From: a virus
Virus record (IMG/VR): IMGVR_UViG_3300043409_003117
Coordinates: 1-64,000 of that record
Direction: 5' to 3' (one strand)
DNA: 64,000 bases
The notes beneath the pieces are model-generated. The model saw nothing but the letters and a program-made list of their open reading frames with translations. It was not told the DNA's origin and searched no databases. The number at the start of each line of letters is the position of its first letter. Position 1 is the first letter of the stretch. A program made the position numbers and the translations under genes. This document shows, piece by piece, positions 34,858 through 43,812 of the stretch.

Positions 34858-36037
34858 CTGAGTCTTCAGTTAAGTCTTCTAATTCCGCAGTTTCTAATGT
34901 ATCAATTCCATCTTGAGTTTCTGGAAATTTAAAAGTCGGTTTAATAACTTTTTCGTCTAATTCAGTTAATACTTCATGTGTAAACAGTCTAGCTGAGAAA
35001 AATTCTTTAACTGGAACCGCATCGCCATTATGACGAATAATATAAGTTTTACCTAATTTTTTCGGTAAAAAATAAAAAGTTTCACCAGCAACTTCAAATT
35101 TTGAACACAGTTCAGATTCATCAGACTTAAGTTTAGAAAATTCTTTTTCAGTAAGTTTATTACCTCTACCGACTCCACATGATTCCCAATTAACATATTG
35201 TTCAAGGCCAACATACTGATTCATGCCTTTATGAAAAGAAATATGAAATTCAATATCAATTGGTCTGGATAATCTGTTCTTTTTTGTTTTAGAACGAACA
35301 ATAATTCCAGTTGTAGTTTTAGCCTCATCGCGAAGAGTTCCTTTACTTAACATCAAGATAATTGATGCAGAGAATTCTGGACCTCCACCGCCAGACATAC
35401 CCTTTGGTGTATATTGATCCATTGAGGCATATGTATGATTTGTAAAAATAAAAGGAACTTTATAATTTGAAAGATCCAAGGTTAATGATTTAAATAGTGA
35501 TCTCATTTCCTTTGCACGAAGTCCCATATCTGCAGCATTTTTACCTGCCTCCATATCACGTTGACTCTTATCAGTATCTAACATTCCTACTGAATCTACA
35601 AATAGTGCAAGCTTAAGTCCTGGATTCTCCTTGAGTGTTTCAATTAGATCATGCACATAGAATTTAACCTCACTAATAAGCCCCATACGTAAATATTTTA
35701 ATTTAGTTAGGTCTACTCCAAATTTAACATAGTCACCTGAGTCAATTGCACCTTCGGTATCAATGTAAATTACCATATAATCTTTTTTCTGCAATTCACG
35801 AACTGCATTTAGACATAAAAATGTTTTACCTGAACCAGAGTCTCCAGCAATTCCAATACTACGAGTATTAGGATATCCGCCAAATAGTGAGCCTGACATT
35901 TGTGCACTTAATAAATAATTTCCAGTTGGAATGTATTCTTCAATATCAGAAAAACCTCTGATTTCGATTTTAGATTTTACCTTTTTCTCGAGCAAGTCGT
36001 TAAACTTTGCGAAAGCATCCATTGTTGATTTTGCCAT
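34847..36037 (-). CDS. uvsX: UvsX/RecA-like recombinase
   Basis: The 396-residue protein has Walker A GDSGSGKT at 65-72, Walker B LKLALFVDSVGML near 136-148, and the L2-flanking block PFIFTNHTYASMDQYTPKGMSGG. The C-terminal tail (about 380-396) is acidic (LETAELEDLTEDSDDI). It pairs homologous DNA for recombination-dependent replication together with gp46/47 and the SSB encoded in this window. Confidence 0.93.
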   Translation of the reverse strand: MAKSTMDAFAKFNDLLEKKVKSKIEIRGFSDIEEYIPTGNYLLSAQMSGSLFGGYPNTRSIGIAGDSGSGKTFLCLNAVRELQKKDYMVIYIDTEGAIDSGDYVKFGVDLTKLKYLRMGLISEVKFYVHDLIETLKENPGLKLALFVDSVGMLDTDKSQRDMEAGKNAADMGLRAKEMRSLFKSLTLDLSNYKVPFIFTNHTYASMDQYTPKGMSGGGGPEFSASIILMLSKGTLRDEAKTTTGIIVRSKTKKNRLSRPIDIEFHISFHKGMNQYVGLEQYVNWESCGVGRGNKLTEKEFSKLKSDESELCSKFEVAGETFYFLPKKLGKTYIIRHNGDAVPVKEFFSARLFTHEVLTELDEKVIKPTFKFPETQDGIDTLETAELEDLTEDSDDI

Positions 36038-36070
36038 AGTGTTTTAGAGTTTAATTCAATATCTTGTACA

Positions 36071-36086
36071 ATAAGATATATGCTAG
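36071..36086 (-). promoter_or_regulatory. Candidate promoter of uvsX
   Basis: The reverse strand reads CTAGCATATATCTTAT, about 34 bases before the UvsX ATG. It is a degenerate match to the TTAGTATAwTTwA motif. Confidence 0.3.
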
Positions 36087-36088
36087 TT

Positions 36089-36676
36089 TCAATTAAAATA
36101 AGAAACTAATAAAAAAGCACCAGATAGAATAGTTGAGTCAGAAAAGTCTCCATTTACAACTTGGTGAAAGCCAAGTTTTACAATTTCAGAAGAGTCTTTA
36201 TTAAATGGAGACTTTGCTAAAGTTCTAGTAAAATTAAATTGACTATCGGGTTTACTAATATTAGTTAAGTCAATTGCATAACACTTAAATTTAGAAGAAA
36301 TTGGCGTACTGGTTGAAATATTACCTAGATAAAAAATATCGTCTTCAGTAATTCCAAGCTCTTCAATATTTAAACCGGCTTCTTCTAATAATGAGCGGTA
36401 TATTGTATCAATTGGAGTTTGATCCTTAGATGGATCAACTGAATCTATAAGTAAAGTTGTATCAGTTTGGCCAGTTGCATGATTTTCAAATTTTAATCCA
36501 TAAATAGATTTTATTGTATCATTTGCAGTTTTTTCAAATGGTAAAATTACAATATAATTGGTTTTACATGAAAGTACATTAGTCTTATCAGTGTCTCTAG
36601 TAAGAGAGATTATTTCAATTTCACCATTTATATTTGGTAAATTCGATTTAGATATTTTAACTAATGGCTGTTGCAT
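36089..36676 (-). CDS. Degenerate Nudix-like protein
   Basis: The 195-residue protein has YRSLLEEAGL near residues 113-122, which corresponds to the R-E-U-x-E-E-x-G-U core of the Nudix box with Ser replacing the first Glu. The later segment IFYLGNISTSTPISSKFKCYAIDL follows Nudix topology. A full G-x5-E before the box is not clear, so activity may be lost or altered. The start overlaps the next gene by 20 bases. Confidence 0.5.
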   Translation of the reverse strand: MQQPLVKISKSNLPNINGEIEIISLTRDTDKTNVLSCKTNYIVILPFEKTANDTIKSIYGLKFENHATGQTDTTLLIDSVDPSKDQTPIDTIYRSLLEEAGLNIEELGITEDDIFYLGNISTSTPISSKFKCYAIDLTNISKPDSQFNFTRTLAKSPFNKDSSEIVKLGFHQVVNGDFSDSTILSGAFLLVSYFN

Positions 36677-37337
36677 TTATTTTCTTCTTTTTATCTTGAC
36701 CAAATGACTTTACTAAAGAGTCTTTGATTGAATTTGTTGTTACACTATTATTTATATACATAGATAACCGGTTTAAAAATTGTTCTTTATCCTGAGAATT
36801 TGTATACATCATCTTAAGTAGATTTTTACTGGGTAATTTAATTGAAATGGTTAATGCTAATTCGGTATCTTCAAGTGCAAACATTCCAAATAAATCACCG
36901 GCATCAACCTGAGTAGTTGGAATAGGTGCTGGAATAGTCGCTGGAACGGGTGGTTTCTCTTTAGCTGCATTAATTAAGTCATTTTTAAATTCGTCTGGAA
37001 TTCCTGGAGCAATGCCATTAGCGTCACTTAGACTTGGAATATAATTAATTGATTGTATTTCAGCCATACTTAGTGCAGGTTGATCATCCATTAACATCAT
37101 TAAGTCACTACTTAATCGGTCAGTATCAATTCGACTACCGTCTGATAATTGGGCAATATATTTTCCACGATTGCCTGGTTCAATCTCTACTACACTTACA
37201 ATTTTACCCATTTTTGAACGGTCTTGAGTCTTAATCCATTGAAGTTTATTTCCTTGGAAAGTATTTTTAATTGCCATCAATTCTTCTATATCCATACCAG
37301 TTATTATTTTTTTAAGTTTTTTTAGTAGATTTTTCAC
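36657..37337 (-). CDS. Unknown replication-region protein
   Basis: The 226-residue protein opens with a basic helix (MKNLLKKLKKIITGMDIEEL), has a small beta domain (MGKIVSVVEIEPGNRGKYIAQLSDG, in part), a Pro-rich linker (KEKPPVPATIPAPIPTT, about 130-146) and a C-terminal helical part. An internal Met15 (ATG at 37295) would avoid the 26-base overlap with the polymerase gene. The C-terminus GQDKKKKINATAIS is basic. It lies where the second half of the DNA polymerase might have been expected, but contains no polymerase motif. Confidence 0.6.
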   Translation of the reverse strand: MKNLLKKLKKIITGMDIEELMAIKNTFQGNKLQWIKTQDRSKMGKIVSVVEIEPGNRGKYIAQLSDGSRIDTDRLSSDLMMLMDDQPALSMAEIQSINYIPSLSDANGIAPGIPDEFKNDLINAAKEKPPVPATIPAPIPTTQVDAGDLFGMFALEDTELALTISIKLPSKNLLKMMYTNSQDKEQFLNRLSMYINNSVTTNSIKDSLVKSFGQDKKKKINATAIS

Positions 37338-38703
37338 TGTCTAATTGCTCTTCTAATTTTTTCATTTCATTTTTTGTATCAACTCTACCGTTATACAGTT
37401 TGGTTAAAATAGTTCGAGCAGCTGAGTCAAATTTATTTGTAAATATCGTACAATTCTTTGTTAAAATAGTTTCAGGATTTATTACAGTATCTGATTTAGA
37501 TTTACCAACATATGAGTCTGGTGAAATATTAAACTGTATTTGAATGTTTGGATACATTGATGCAAAGTCAAAACATGAAACATATTTATAGAATCCTGGT
37601 TCTGGTTTTGCAACATAGGCACCATCATAAGTTGCTTCATTTTCAACATCACGTTTATCATTTGCCATATAGCGGCCACGTGCTAAAAATTCACGACACA
37701 TTAAGGTTTCAGTAATGAATACTGCACTAAATACTTTTGATACGTCAACTTTTGCAAATTTAGATATTGCAAAAGCTACATCAAGTAATCCTAATTTATC
37801 TTCAATTAATTTAACTAGGATTGTATCAATTATATTGTATTTTACGAAATTTTCAATATCTTGTTGAGCTTCCATCATTGTTGCATAGGCACTATGTAAT
37901 TTAGTAGTTCCCAATACAAGATTTGCAATATAGTCTAATTTATAATTCTCAACCACTTTATATGGTTTAGTATTCATAAATACCTCCATGTAATCTAATA
38001 AGCCTAAATGGATTGGCATTTTATTTTTACCTATTAATTTAGCACATGGCATTTTTTCCATAGGGTCAATACCTAATCGCTTACACCGGTTAATTAAATA
38101 CAACCAGTCAAAACCAATAACATTCCAGCCAGTTAAAAATGGAATTTTAGGAAGAGCTTTATGAAAAAACATATTTAACATATCTTCTTCTTTTTCAAAA
38201 TAGACATATTTAATTGAAAAGATTTGACTGTGGGCTTTAAAATAGTCATTTACTTCATCTTGCATGGTAGAAACCGTTTTATTTGATAAGTCTTTCATGG
38301 TTGAAAGTACAAAACAAACGTTATCTTCATTTACAAATGTAATTAAATTAACTGGCATTAGCGCCTTTGCTGGATCAGGAAAATCTTGAGAGGTTAATTG
38401 AATCTCAATATCTAAATAATATTTTTTAGGACTAAGATCTGAATATACTTTAGCTAATTCATCTGGTGTTAATCTGGTTTGGGTTAATTCTTCTAATCTA
38501 AATCGATTAAGCCACTTATTTTGGGCTTTTTTTAAATATCGGTTATCCCAATTACGAAATTCAGTTGGGTTAGGCGTAAGCATCCAATTAAATAAGTCAG
38601 CTGACTGAATTGGCTTTTTGATAAAAGCAATATTACCAGTTTCATCATAATATGAAATCATTAAGGTCGAGTCATCACTATTAAATTCAGTACTAATTAT
38701 CAT
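37312..38703 (-). CDS. 43A: DNA polymerase, N-terminal part only (gp43A-like)
   Basis: The 463-residue frame covers the family B exonuclease domain and the beginning of the palm. Exo I is in YYLDIEIQL near residue 93, Exo II in LTGWNVIGFDWLYL near 195-208, Exo III in YNIIDTILVKL near 289-299, and polymerase motif A in FDFASMYPNIQ near 384-394. It ends in a charged helix (NEMKKLEEQLDSEKSTKKT) at the start of the fingers. Motifs B and C (Y-x-D-T-D) are absent here and elsewhere in the window. T4-like Aeromonas phages such as 44RR carry 43A/43B splits, so a separate C-terminal subunit probably lies outside the window. Confidence 0.85.
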   Translation of the reverse strand: MIISTEFNSDDSTLMISYYDETGNIAFIKKPIQSADLFNWMLTPNPTEFRNWDNRYLKKAQNKWLNRFRLEELTQTRLTPDELAKVYSDLSPKKYYLDIEIQLTSQDFPDPAKALMPVNLITFVNEDNVCFVLSTMKDLSNKTVSTMQDEVNDYFKAHSQIFSIKYVYFEKEEDMLNMFFHKALPKIPFLTGWNVIGFDWLYLINRCKRLGIDPMEKMPCAKLIGKNKMPIHLGLLDYMEVFMNTKPYKVVENYKLDYIANLVLGTTKLHSAYATMMEAQQDIENFVKYNIIDTILVKLIEDKLGLLDVAFAISKFAKVDVSKVFSAVFITETLMCREFLARGRYMANDKRDVENEATYDGAYVAKPEPGFYKYVSCFDFASMYPNIQIQFNISPDSYVGKSKSDTVINPETILTKNCTIFTNKFDSAARTILTKLYNGRVDTKNEMKKLEEQLDSEKSTKKT

Positions 38704-38731
38704 TTATTAAAAATTAAGTGAATATTATATA

Positions 38732-38746
38732 GTTAATATACTAAAC
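38732..38746 (-). promoter_or_regulatory. Candidate early/middle promoter of the polymerase gene
   Basis: The reverse strand reads GTTTAGTATATTAAC, ending 28 bases before the polymerase ATG, in the gap after the dUTPase gene. Confidence 0.5.
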
Positions 38747-39198
38747 TATGAACCGGTTGAGCCAAATCCACCAGCTCCACGAGCAGTTGCCTCTGAATAA
38801 ACTTCAGATTCAGTTAAGCACTCAAGTATAGTAGGTTTTATAATTGGAGTTAATATAAACTGTACAAGTTTATCACCTGGGTTAATAGTAGCTGGAATCC
38901 ACGGTGATGTATTATATACATGTAGATGAATTTCACCTTGATAATCACAATCTACTACACATGCTCCAACTTGAAGTCGCTTTTTTGTAGCAATTCCACT
39001 TTTATTATAGGCAATAAGAGCTGTGTCTATTGGAATATTAACTCTAATACCACTTGGAATAAGGGTTGATTCCCCAGGTGCTAAAACAATTTGAGTTTCA
39101 CTGTTTGGTACAAAAAAATCTAGCCCAGCTGAGCCAACTGATCCATACTCTGGAGTTTTTACGTCTTTTGTTTTAATAAATTTAATAATAGATTGCAT
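38746..39198 (-). CDS. dut: dUTPase
   Basis: The 150-residue protein has the five trimeric dUTPase motifs: GSAGLDFFVPN (I), IPSGIRVNI, NKSGIATKKRL (III), GACVVDCDYQGEIHLHVYN (II/III region) and the glycine-rich C-terminal arm TARGAGGFGSTGS (V). It hydrolyses dUTP to dUMP, keeping uracil out of DNA. It is the first gene of the minus-strand replication block. Confidence 0.95.
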   Translation of the reverse strand: MQSIIKFIKTKDVKTPEYGSVGSAGLDFFVPNSETQIVLAPGESTLIPSGIRVNIPIDTALIAYNKSGIATKKRLQVGACVVDCDYQGEIHLHVYNTSPWIPATINPGDKLVQFILTPIIKPTILECLTESEVYSEATARGAGGFGSTGS

Positions 39199-39290
39199 AC
39201 ATGTATATATGATTTTGTTAAAATATAGTATTATATTGACTCTTTTATCATAAAAGTGAAAAAGGTTTAACTTTTATTGAGTAAATCTTT

Positions 39291-39300
39291 TATAAATAAC
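39291..39300 (+). promoter_or_regulatory. Predicted late promoter, distal copy
   Basis: TATAAATAAC lies 86 bases before the sheath ATG and contains the exact T4 late core. A second copy follows at 39348. Confidence 0.55.
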
Positions 39301-39347
39301 TTTAATAGCAAAGTCCAAACATTAAAATCATTAAAATTGGGAGTTGA

Positions 39348-39364
39348 CTGATAAATAAATAACT
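39348..39364 (+). promoter_or_regulatory. Predicted late promoter of the tail sheath gene
   Basis: CTGATAAATAAATAACT ends 22 bases before the ATG at 39387, the same spacing as other late sites here. Confidence 0.65.
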
Positions 39365-39386
39365 TTAAAAATAATAATAGATCGCG

Positions 39387-42300
39387 ATGGCACAGAAATT
39401 AAATTTGAATAATTATAAAGCTAGTGGTGTTTACACAGTTGAGATTGATGAAAGCTCAAATCTTAGCTTACCTTTATCTACTGGTAAATTAGTAATAGGT
39501 TCAAGTAAAAAAGGACCAATTAACTCAGTTGTATTGGTTAATGATACTCGTACGTTAACTGCAGTATATGGAGAAATTGATAATAAATTAGAAAAAAACG
39601 GTAGTTTCTTTCATAGAACAATTGATGTTGCTCTAAGACAAGGACCGGTATATGCATTAAATGTATTACCAGTTAGTGCAACAGATAAAGCCTTTTTTAG
39701 AACATTTAATACTGAATCTGCTTCAAATAACTCAACTTTTAGTGAAAGTTCAAATGACAGTTCAATGTCAAATTTTTATAATAGTCAAAAATTATGGTTT
39801 GCAGACACAGATGCTGTTAATAAGTATAAAAATATTGAGTTAGGTGATGATTATATTGCTAGTCCAACTACATATGGTGTAGCTGATCGCGATGCAAATA
39901 AAATTTTAACAATGGTAAATCTTTCAAAGAAAGATATTACAACATGGATTAGAATTGCAGACACTACAGGTTATGATATATCAGTTAAAGATTATTATAA
40001 ATTATTAGGAGATACTGCTGAAGTTCCAGAATTTTTAAGCCCTGACGATATTATTGCTGACTTTTTCGTTGAAATAATTGTAGTTGAAGGAGACTGGACT
40101 GATAATTTAAAATTAGCAAATGACCCAGTTTATAGTCAATATTTTACAACAACTGGTATAATTGATGCTAAAATTGGAGATTTTGTTTCAATTAAAGAGG
40201 TTACACTGGTTGCAAAAGTTCAAGGAAGTATAATTCCTGAATTTAAAGACCTAACCGGCACAACGGTTTCTATTGATGCACTATTTAATCGTAGATTTGC
40301 TCAAAGTGGAATATATTGTGCAATTGACTATAAGAAAATTGATTTAATGGATTTAACCAATGGTAGTTTTTCAAGCGGTTCAAGCACTGAGCCAATTGCA
40401 GAACAGCGCCTTGACTTAATTGGAGCTGGTGTTGATGAATTAAATTCAGGTACAACTGATTTAGATACAATTAATGAAACTAATTTATATACAGTAGATG
40501 ACGATACTAATGTTCATCAAGCTGTAAATTTAATTGATGTCTTAAGTTATAAAAAACCAGTATCATCAGAGTTTTATTTTGAATTAGAGAGTATTACTGC
40601 AACTGCAGCAACTACCTATGCACAAGGTGACATTTATATTTTTGTAACTGATACAGATACAATTATTGCAACTGAAGGAAGTAAGTTGTATAATGCATGG
40701 GCAAATGGTTTTGTTAAAAATGGAGACTATTTAAAATATAGTTCAACTATTCTATATTTAGCAACTACTGGAGAAATTAAAACTAAAAATTCAGTTAACT
40801 ATATTGTATTTGAAACATACAGTGATTTAACTAGAACAGTTCAGGTTAATGCAGAAGAAACCATGGTAAATGGAGTTAATTTCTTATGGATTCAACAAGC
40901 AGCGGACGAAGATTTTTTAATGGATTTTGACCTAACTGACACTGACTATTTCGTTTCATATTCGTATTTAGCTCCAAATAAATTAATTTTTACAGTTGAT
41001 CCTACCCTTTATGGTAACACAGCAAAAGGTGAATCTGCTACAGCAAATCAAGCACTAGGAATACAATATAATGCAACTAAAAGAGTACTAGTTGATTCAT
41101 ATATGAAAGTTGGTCAATATATCAAAGCTAAAATTAAAACTGATGCAAATGGAGATCCTCTTTCTAGAAATAGAATGTTACAGATTAAATCAGTATACGC
41201 GCAAAAGGTATTAGATATAACTGGCGGACCATCAAATGTACCAGGTTTAATAAGTTTAAAGTATACAATTACTTTATCTTCACCAAGTGATCCAAATATA
41301 TTAGGTATTAATTTTGAAAGTGATACAACAATTAGAGCATACAAAGGAATAAAGAAATATATTACAAGTTTAGCAGGTGCAAAAATACCTGCAATGAATT
41401 TATCAGAAGTTGATCTTTATCCAAATGGAACAGCTGCTCGTCAAAATGATATTTTAGATTTCTTATTTGATAGTAGTAATTTAGCAACTACTCTTGCTGA
41501 TAATGAGACTGTTGATTTTCGCTATATTATTGACTCTTTTGAAGGTCAAATCCAGTCTGGTTCAAAACAGCAATTGGCACAGTTAGCTGCCGATCATGGA
41601 AAAGCACTAGCAATTTGTAATGCACCTTCATTTGCACAATATGAAAGATCAGTAGATCCTAGCTTTATTGATTTTACAACTAGACTAGTTTCAACTGAAG
41701 CAATTTCAACCGGCGGAGACCTAACATCAAATCCGTCATTTACATTTGGATTTGCCACTGGAGATAAAGGCGGTATTGCAGTTTCTACCTATTCTGCCTA
41801 TTTTATGCCAAATGTAGTTATTTTTGAAAATGGTAAGAATAAATCTATTCCACCAGCAATGTATGTTGCAAATACCTTTATGAGAAAATATACAAGCGGT
41901 AATACATTCTCAATTGTAGCAGGTAAAAATGGTATTTTAGCTGAACCAGAAATTAGTGGATTAGAATATGACTTAACTAATGATGATCGTGCCTATTTAG
42001 AGCCAGCCGGATTTAACTTAATTGTTAGACGTAGAGGTTTTGGAATAATGATATTCTCTAATAATACAGGTTTTCAAAGAGTAAGAAGTGCCTTAAATAA
42101 TATACATGTTAGAGAAGCCTTAGTTACAATTGAAAGAGACGTTGAGAGAATTTTACTTAATTTCTTATTTGAATTTAATGATGCAACTACCAGAATGAGA
42201 GTTAAAACCTTAGTTAAAAACTACCTATCTGCCGTTCAAGAAGCTAGAGGTATTGCATCTGCTGAAGTTATATTTGATGATTCAAATAATGGAGTTGAAG

Positions 42301-42440
42301 TTCTTGAAAATAATGCTGGAATAATTGATATTATTGTAGATTTCCCAAGAGGAATACACAAATTTATCAACCGTATTACAATCACAAGAGCTGGAGGTCA
42401 ATTAGCTTCAAGTTCTTCAGGATTTACACCTTCATTCTAA
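39387..42440 (+). CDS. 18: Tail sheath protein, gp18-like, enlarged
   Basis: The 1017-residue protein is longer than T4 gp18 (659). The N-terminal part matches sheath topology (GVYTVEIDESSNL; LVIGSSKKGPIN; RTLTAVYG). The conserved C-terminal domain is clear: GFQRVRSALNNIHVREALVT, ERDVERILLNFLFEFNDATT, GVEVLENNAGIIDIIVDFPRG. Extra length lies in the central surface domains (about 230-690). One module there, VGQYIKAKIKTDANGDPLSRN, resembles modules in the tail protein at 59991. It contracts around the tube during injection and has tandem late promoters. Confidence 0.92.
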   Translation: MAQKLNLNNYKASGVYTVEIDESSNLSLPLSTGKLVIGSSKKGPINSVVLVNDTRTLTAVYGEIDNKLEKNGSFFHRTIDVALRQGPVYALNVLPVSATDKAFFRTFNTESASNNSTFSESSNDSSMSNFYNSQKLWFADTDAVNKYKNIELGDDYIASPTTYGVADRDANKILTMVNLSKKDITTWIRIADTTGYDISVKDYYKLLGDTAEVPEFLSPDDIIADFFVEIIVVEGDWTDNLKLANDPVYSQYFTTTGIIDAKIGDFVSIKEVTLVAKVQGSIIPEFKDLTGTTVSIDALFNRRFAQSGIYCAIDYKKIDLMDLTNGSFSSGSSTEPIAEQRLDLIGAGVDELNSGTTDLDTINETNLYTVDDDTNVHQAVNLIDVLSYKKPVSSEFYFELESITATAATTYAQGDIYIFVTDTDTIIATEGSKLYNAWANGFVKNGDYLKYSSTILYLATTGEIKTKNSVNYIVFETYSDLTRTVQVNAEETMVNGVNFLWIQQAADEDFLMDFDLTDTDYFVSYSYLAPNKLIFTVDPTLYGNTAKGESATANQALGIQYNATKRVLVDSYMKVGQYIKAKIKTDANGDPLSRNRMLQIKSVYAQKVLDITGGPSNVPGLISLKYTITLSSPSDPNILGINFESDTTIRAYKGIKKYITSLAGAKIPAMNLSEVDLYPNGTAARQNDILDFLFDSSNLATTLADNETVDFRYIIDSFEGQIQSGSKQQLAQLAADHGKALAICNAPSFAQYERSVDPSFIDFTTRLVSTEAISTGGDLTSNPSFTFGFATGDKGGIAVSTYSAYFMPNVVIFENGKNKSIPPAMYVANTFMRKYTSGNTFSIVAGKNGILAEPEISGLEYDLTNDDRAYLEPAGFNLIVRRRGFGIMIFSNNTGFQRVRSALNNIHVREALVTIERDVERILLNFLFEFNDATTRMRVKTLVKNYLSAVQEARGIASAEVIFDDSNNGVEVLENNAGIIDIIVDFPRGIHKFINRITITRAGGQLASSSSGFTPSF

Positions 42441-42461
42441 TTAATAAAGTTTAATACAAAT

Positions 42462-42493
42462 AAAAAAGGACCTCAATTTGAAGTCCTTTTTTT
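42462..42493 (+). terminator. Bidirectional terminator after the sheath gene
   Basis: AAAAAAGGAC (42462-42471) pairs with GTCCTTTTTTT (42483-42493). The A and T runs on both sides make it usable from both strands between convergent genes. Confidence 0.85.
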
Positions 42494-42583
42494 GTTTAGG
42501 TCAAGCCAGTTAAGCCGTATCCACCAATCGGTTTAGAGGTCCGATAACCTTATTTAAAATAATAACCAAGCCGGCAGGTTAAT

Positions 42584-42871
42584 TTAATCTTTAATTAATT
42601 GTTTTTTTGCTTCGCACTTATCAATACGTGAATCAACGTAAGAGTGAAGCTGATCTATTCTTTGACCTGTTTGCTTATGCAAGTCATCGACTAAACAATG
42701 TGTATCTTGGAAGTTTTTATCCAATCTATTTTCTGCATGGTGCATGTGATCTTTTATACTTTGTATTTGGTTTTGCTGTTTTAATACCTTCACAATACCC
42801 ATAACAATAACTGTTAACATAATAACAGCTACTACAGAGAGTACTCCAAAAGTAAACGATAGTGTTTCCAT
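42584..42871 (-). CDS. Small membrane-anchored coiled-coil protein
   Basis: The 95-residue product has one hydrophobic membrane segment at about residues 6-30 (FTFGVLSVVAVIMLTVIVMG) followed by a charged helix with heptad character (QNQIQSIKDHMHHAENRLDK, RIDQLHSYVDSRIDKCEAKK). This N-in membrane anchor plus periplasmic or cytoplasmic coiled coil could serve in lysis, spanin or superinfection functions. No family is recognised, and orientation in the membrane is not determined. Confidence 0.65.
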   Translation of the reverse strand: METLSFTFGVLSVVAVIMLTVIVMGIVKVLKQQNQIQSIKDHMHHAENRLDKNFQDTHCLVDDLHKQTGQRIDQLHSYVDSRIDKCEAKKQLIKD

Positions 42872-42911
42872 ATGTTTATTTTGTTTTTTTAGTTGCCGGC
42901 AAGGCTACTAT

Positions 42912-43502
42912 TTAATCTTTTAAATTGGTAAAGATCTCTTCCAATACTCTAATTGTATCAGTTGAGTCATTATGAAAAACCGAGGTTCCACCAGCTGCGG
43001 CCCAATCCTCTAATTTTTTATGATTATCATCAATTAATATATCATTAGCTGACTTTGCAAATAGATATTTGTCTTTTGCAATAATAAGATGAGATTCATC
43101 AGTTAACCCGTCAGGTTTTAATACGGGCTTTTCGTTAATATTTAAATTACGTTTTACCCATTCAGTTTTACCAGAGACTGAATGTTCTCCACGGCTTGGT
43201 GAAGTTAAAATAGTTGGATTATATCGGCTAAGATAGTCCCATAATTCGCGGCCGTCTTTTGTCCATGGCAGTTTTTCCCAAAATGCGGATCCACGATCAT
43301 CAATTAGTTTCCAAATTGAGTTTTTTCCGTGTTTTTTATCGTATTCGTTAGGAGTCAAATGATCTGGATTTGACTTAAGTCGCTTAAAACCCCGTTTAAA
43401 GTCTACTAAAACTCCATCAAGGTCACAAAATATGCGCTTAGTGGCTATTTTTTCCTCGGTTATGAACTGTTTAAATTTTTTAAGCATGGTCGCTGATTTC
43501 AA
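42912..43502 (-). CDS. HAD-type 5'-nucleotidase-like protein with capsid-targeting-like N-terminus
   Basis: The 196-residue protein contains the HAD motif I RIFCDLDGVLVDFKRGF near residues 23-39, a motif II-like TILTSPSRG near 95-103 and DILIDDNHKKL near 151-161. This matches 5'(3')-deoxyribonucleotidases. It opens with MLKKFKQFITEEK from Met6 (ATG at 43487), matching the T4 capsid-targeting pattern with I-T-E as a candidate cleavage site. Starting at Met6 also reduces the overlap with groES to about 8 bases. Packaging is inferred. Confidence 0.75.
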   Translation of the reverse strand: MKSATMLKKFKQFITEEKIATKRIFCDLDGVLVDFKRGFKRLKSNPDHLTPNEYDKKHGKNSIWKLIDDRGSAFWEKLPWTKDGRELWDYLSRYNPTILTSPSRGEHSVSGKTEWVKRNLNINEKPVLKPDGLTDESHLIIAKDKYLFAKSANDILIDDNHKKLEDWAAAGGTSVFHNDSTDTIRVLEEIFTNLKD

Positions 43503-43812
43503 ATGTTGTGTCTATATCTTTATTTAACACCGCAACTAGATCATTTGCCATAACTACATGAAAATCTTCACCGGCCCATTTAACATTTAGGCCAGAGTAT
43601 CTTTGGTATAGGACATAATCACCTTCTTGTATCGGACACTCAGAATTTTTTGAAACCATATGGCCTACTGCAATAACAGTACCGGTATTTGGACGTTTTC
43701 GAGCCTCAACTGGTAAAATAATACCAGTCTCTGTCTTTTTTTCAACTGAATCTGGCTTAATTAGAATTCTTTCAAACAATGGCTTAAAGCCGGTTTTTGC
43801 ATCTGTACTCAT
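43480..43812 (-). CDS. groES: GroES-like co-chaperonin (gp31 role)
   Basis: The 110-residue protein has the GroES layout: FKPLFERILIKPDSVEKKTE at 9-28, TGIILPVEARKRPNTGTVIAVG including the mobile-loop position, and EGDYVLYQRYSGLNVKWAGEDF. It should cap a chaperonin ring, plausibly the GroEL encoded at 56187. In T4 the equivalent gp31 is needed to fold gp23. It abuts the RNase H gene and overlaps the HAD gene. Confidence 0.9.
   Translation of the reverse strand: MSTDAKTGFKPLFERILIKPDSVEKKTETGIILPVEARKRPNTGTVIAVGHMVSKNSECPIQEGDYVLYQRYSGLNVKWAGEDFHVVMANDLVAVLNKDIDTTFEISDHA

Noticed and set aside
36657-37337. C-terminal half of the DNA polymerase
   Set aside because: The frame overlaps the polymerase end but contains no motif B or C and has a Pro-rich linker unlike a polymerase thumb or palm.
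39235-39285. Short inverted repeats (CTTTTAT/ATAAAAG and AAAAGT/ACTTTT) upstream of the sheath
   Set aside because: The stems are short and AT-only in a very AT-rich region, with no T run in a useful place. They are likely chance.
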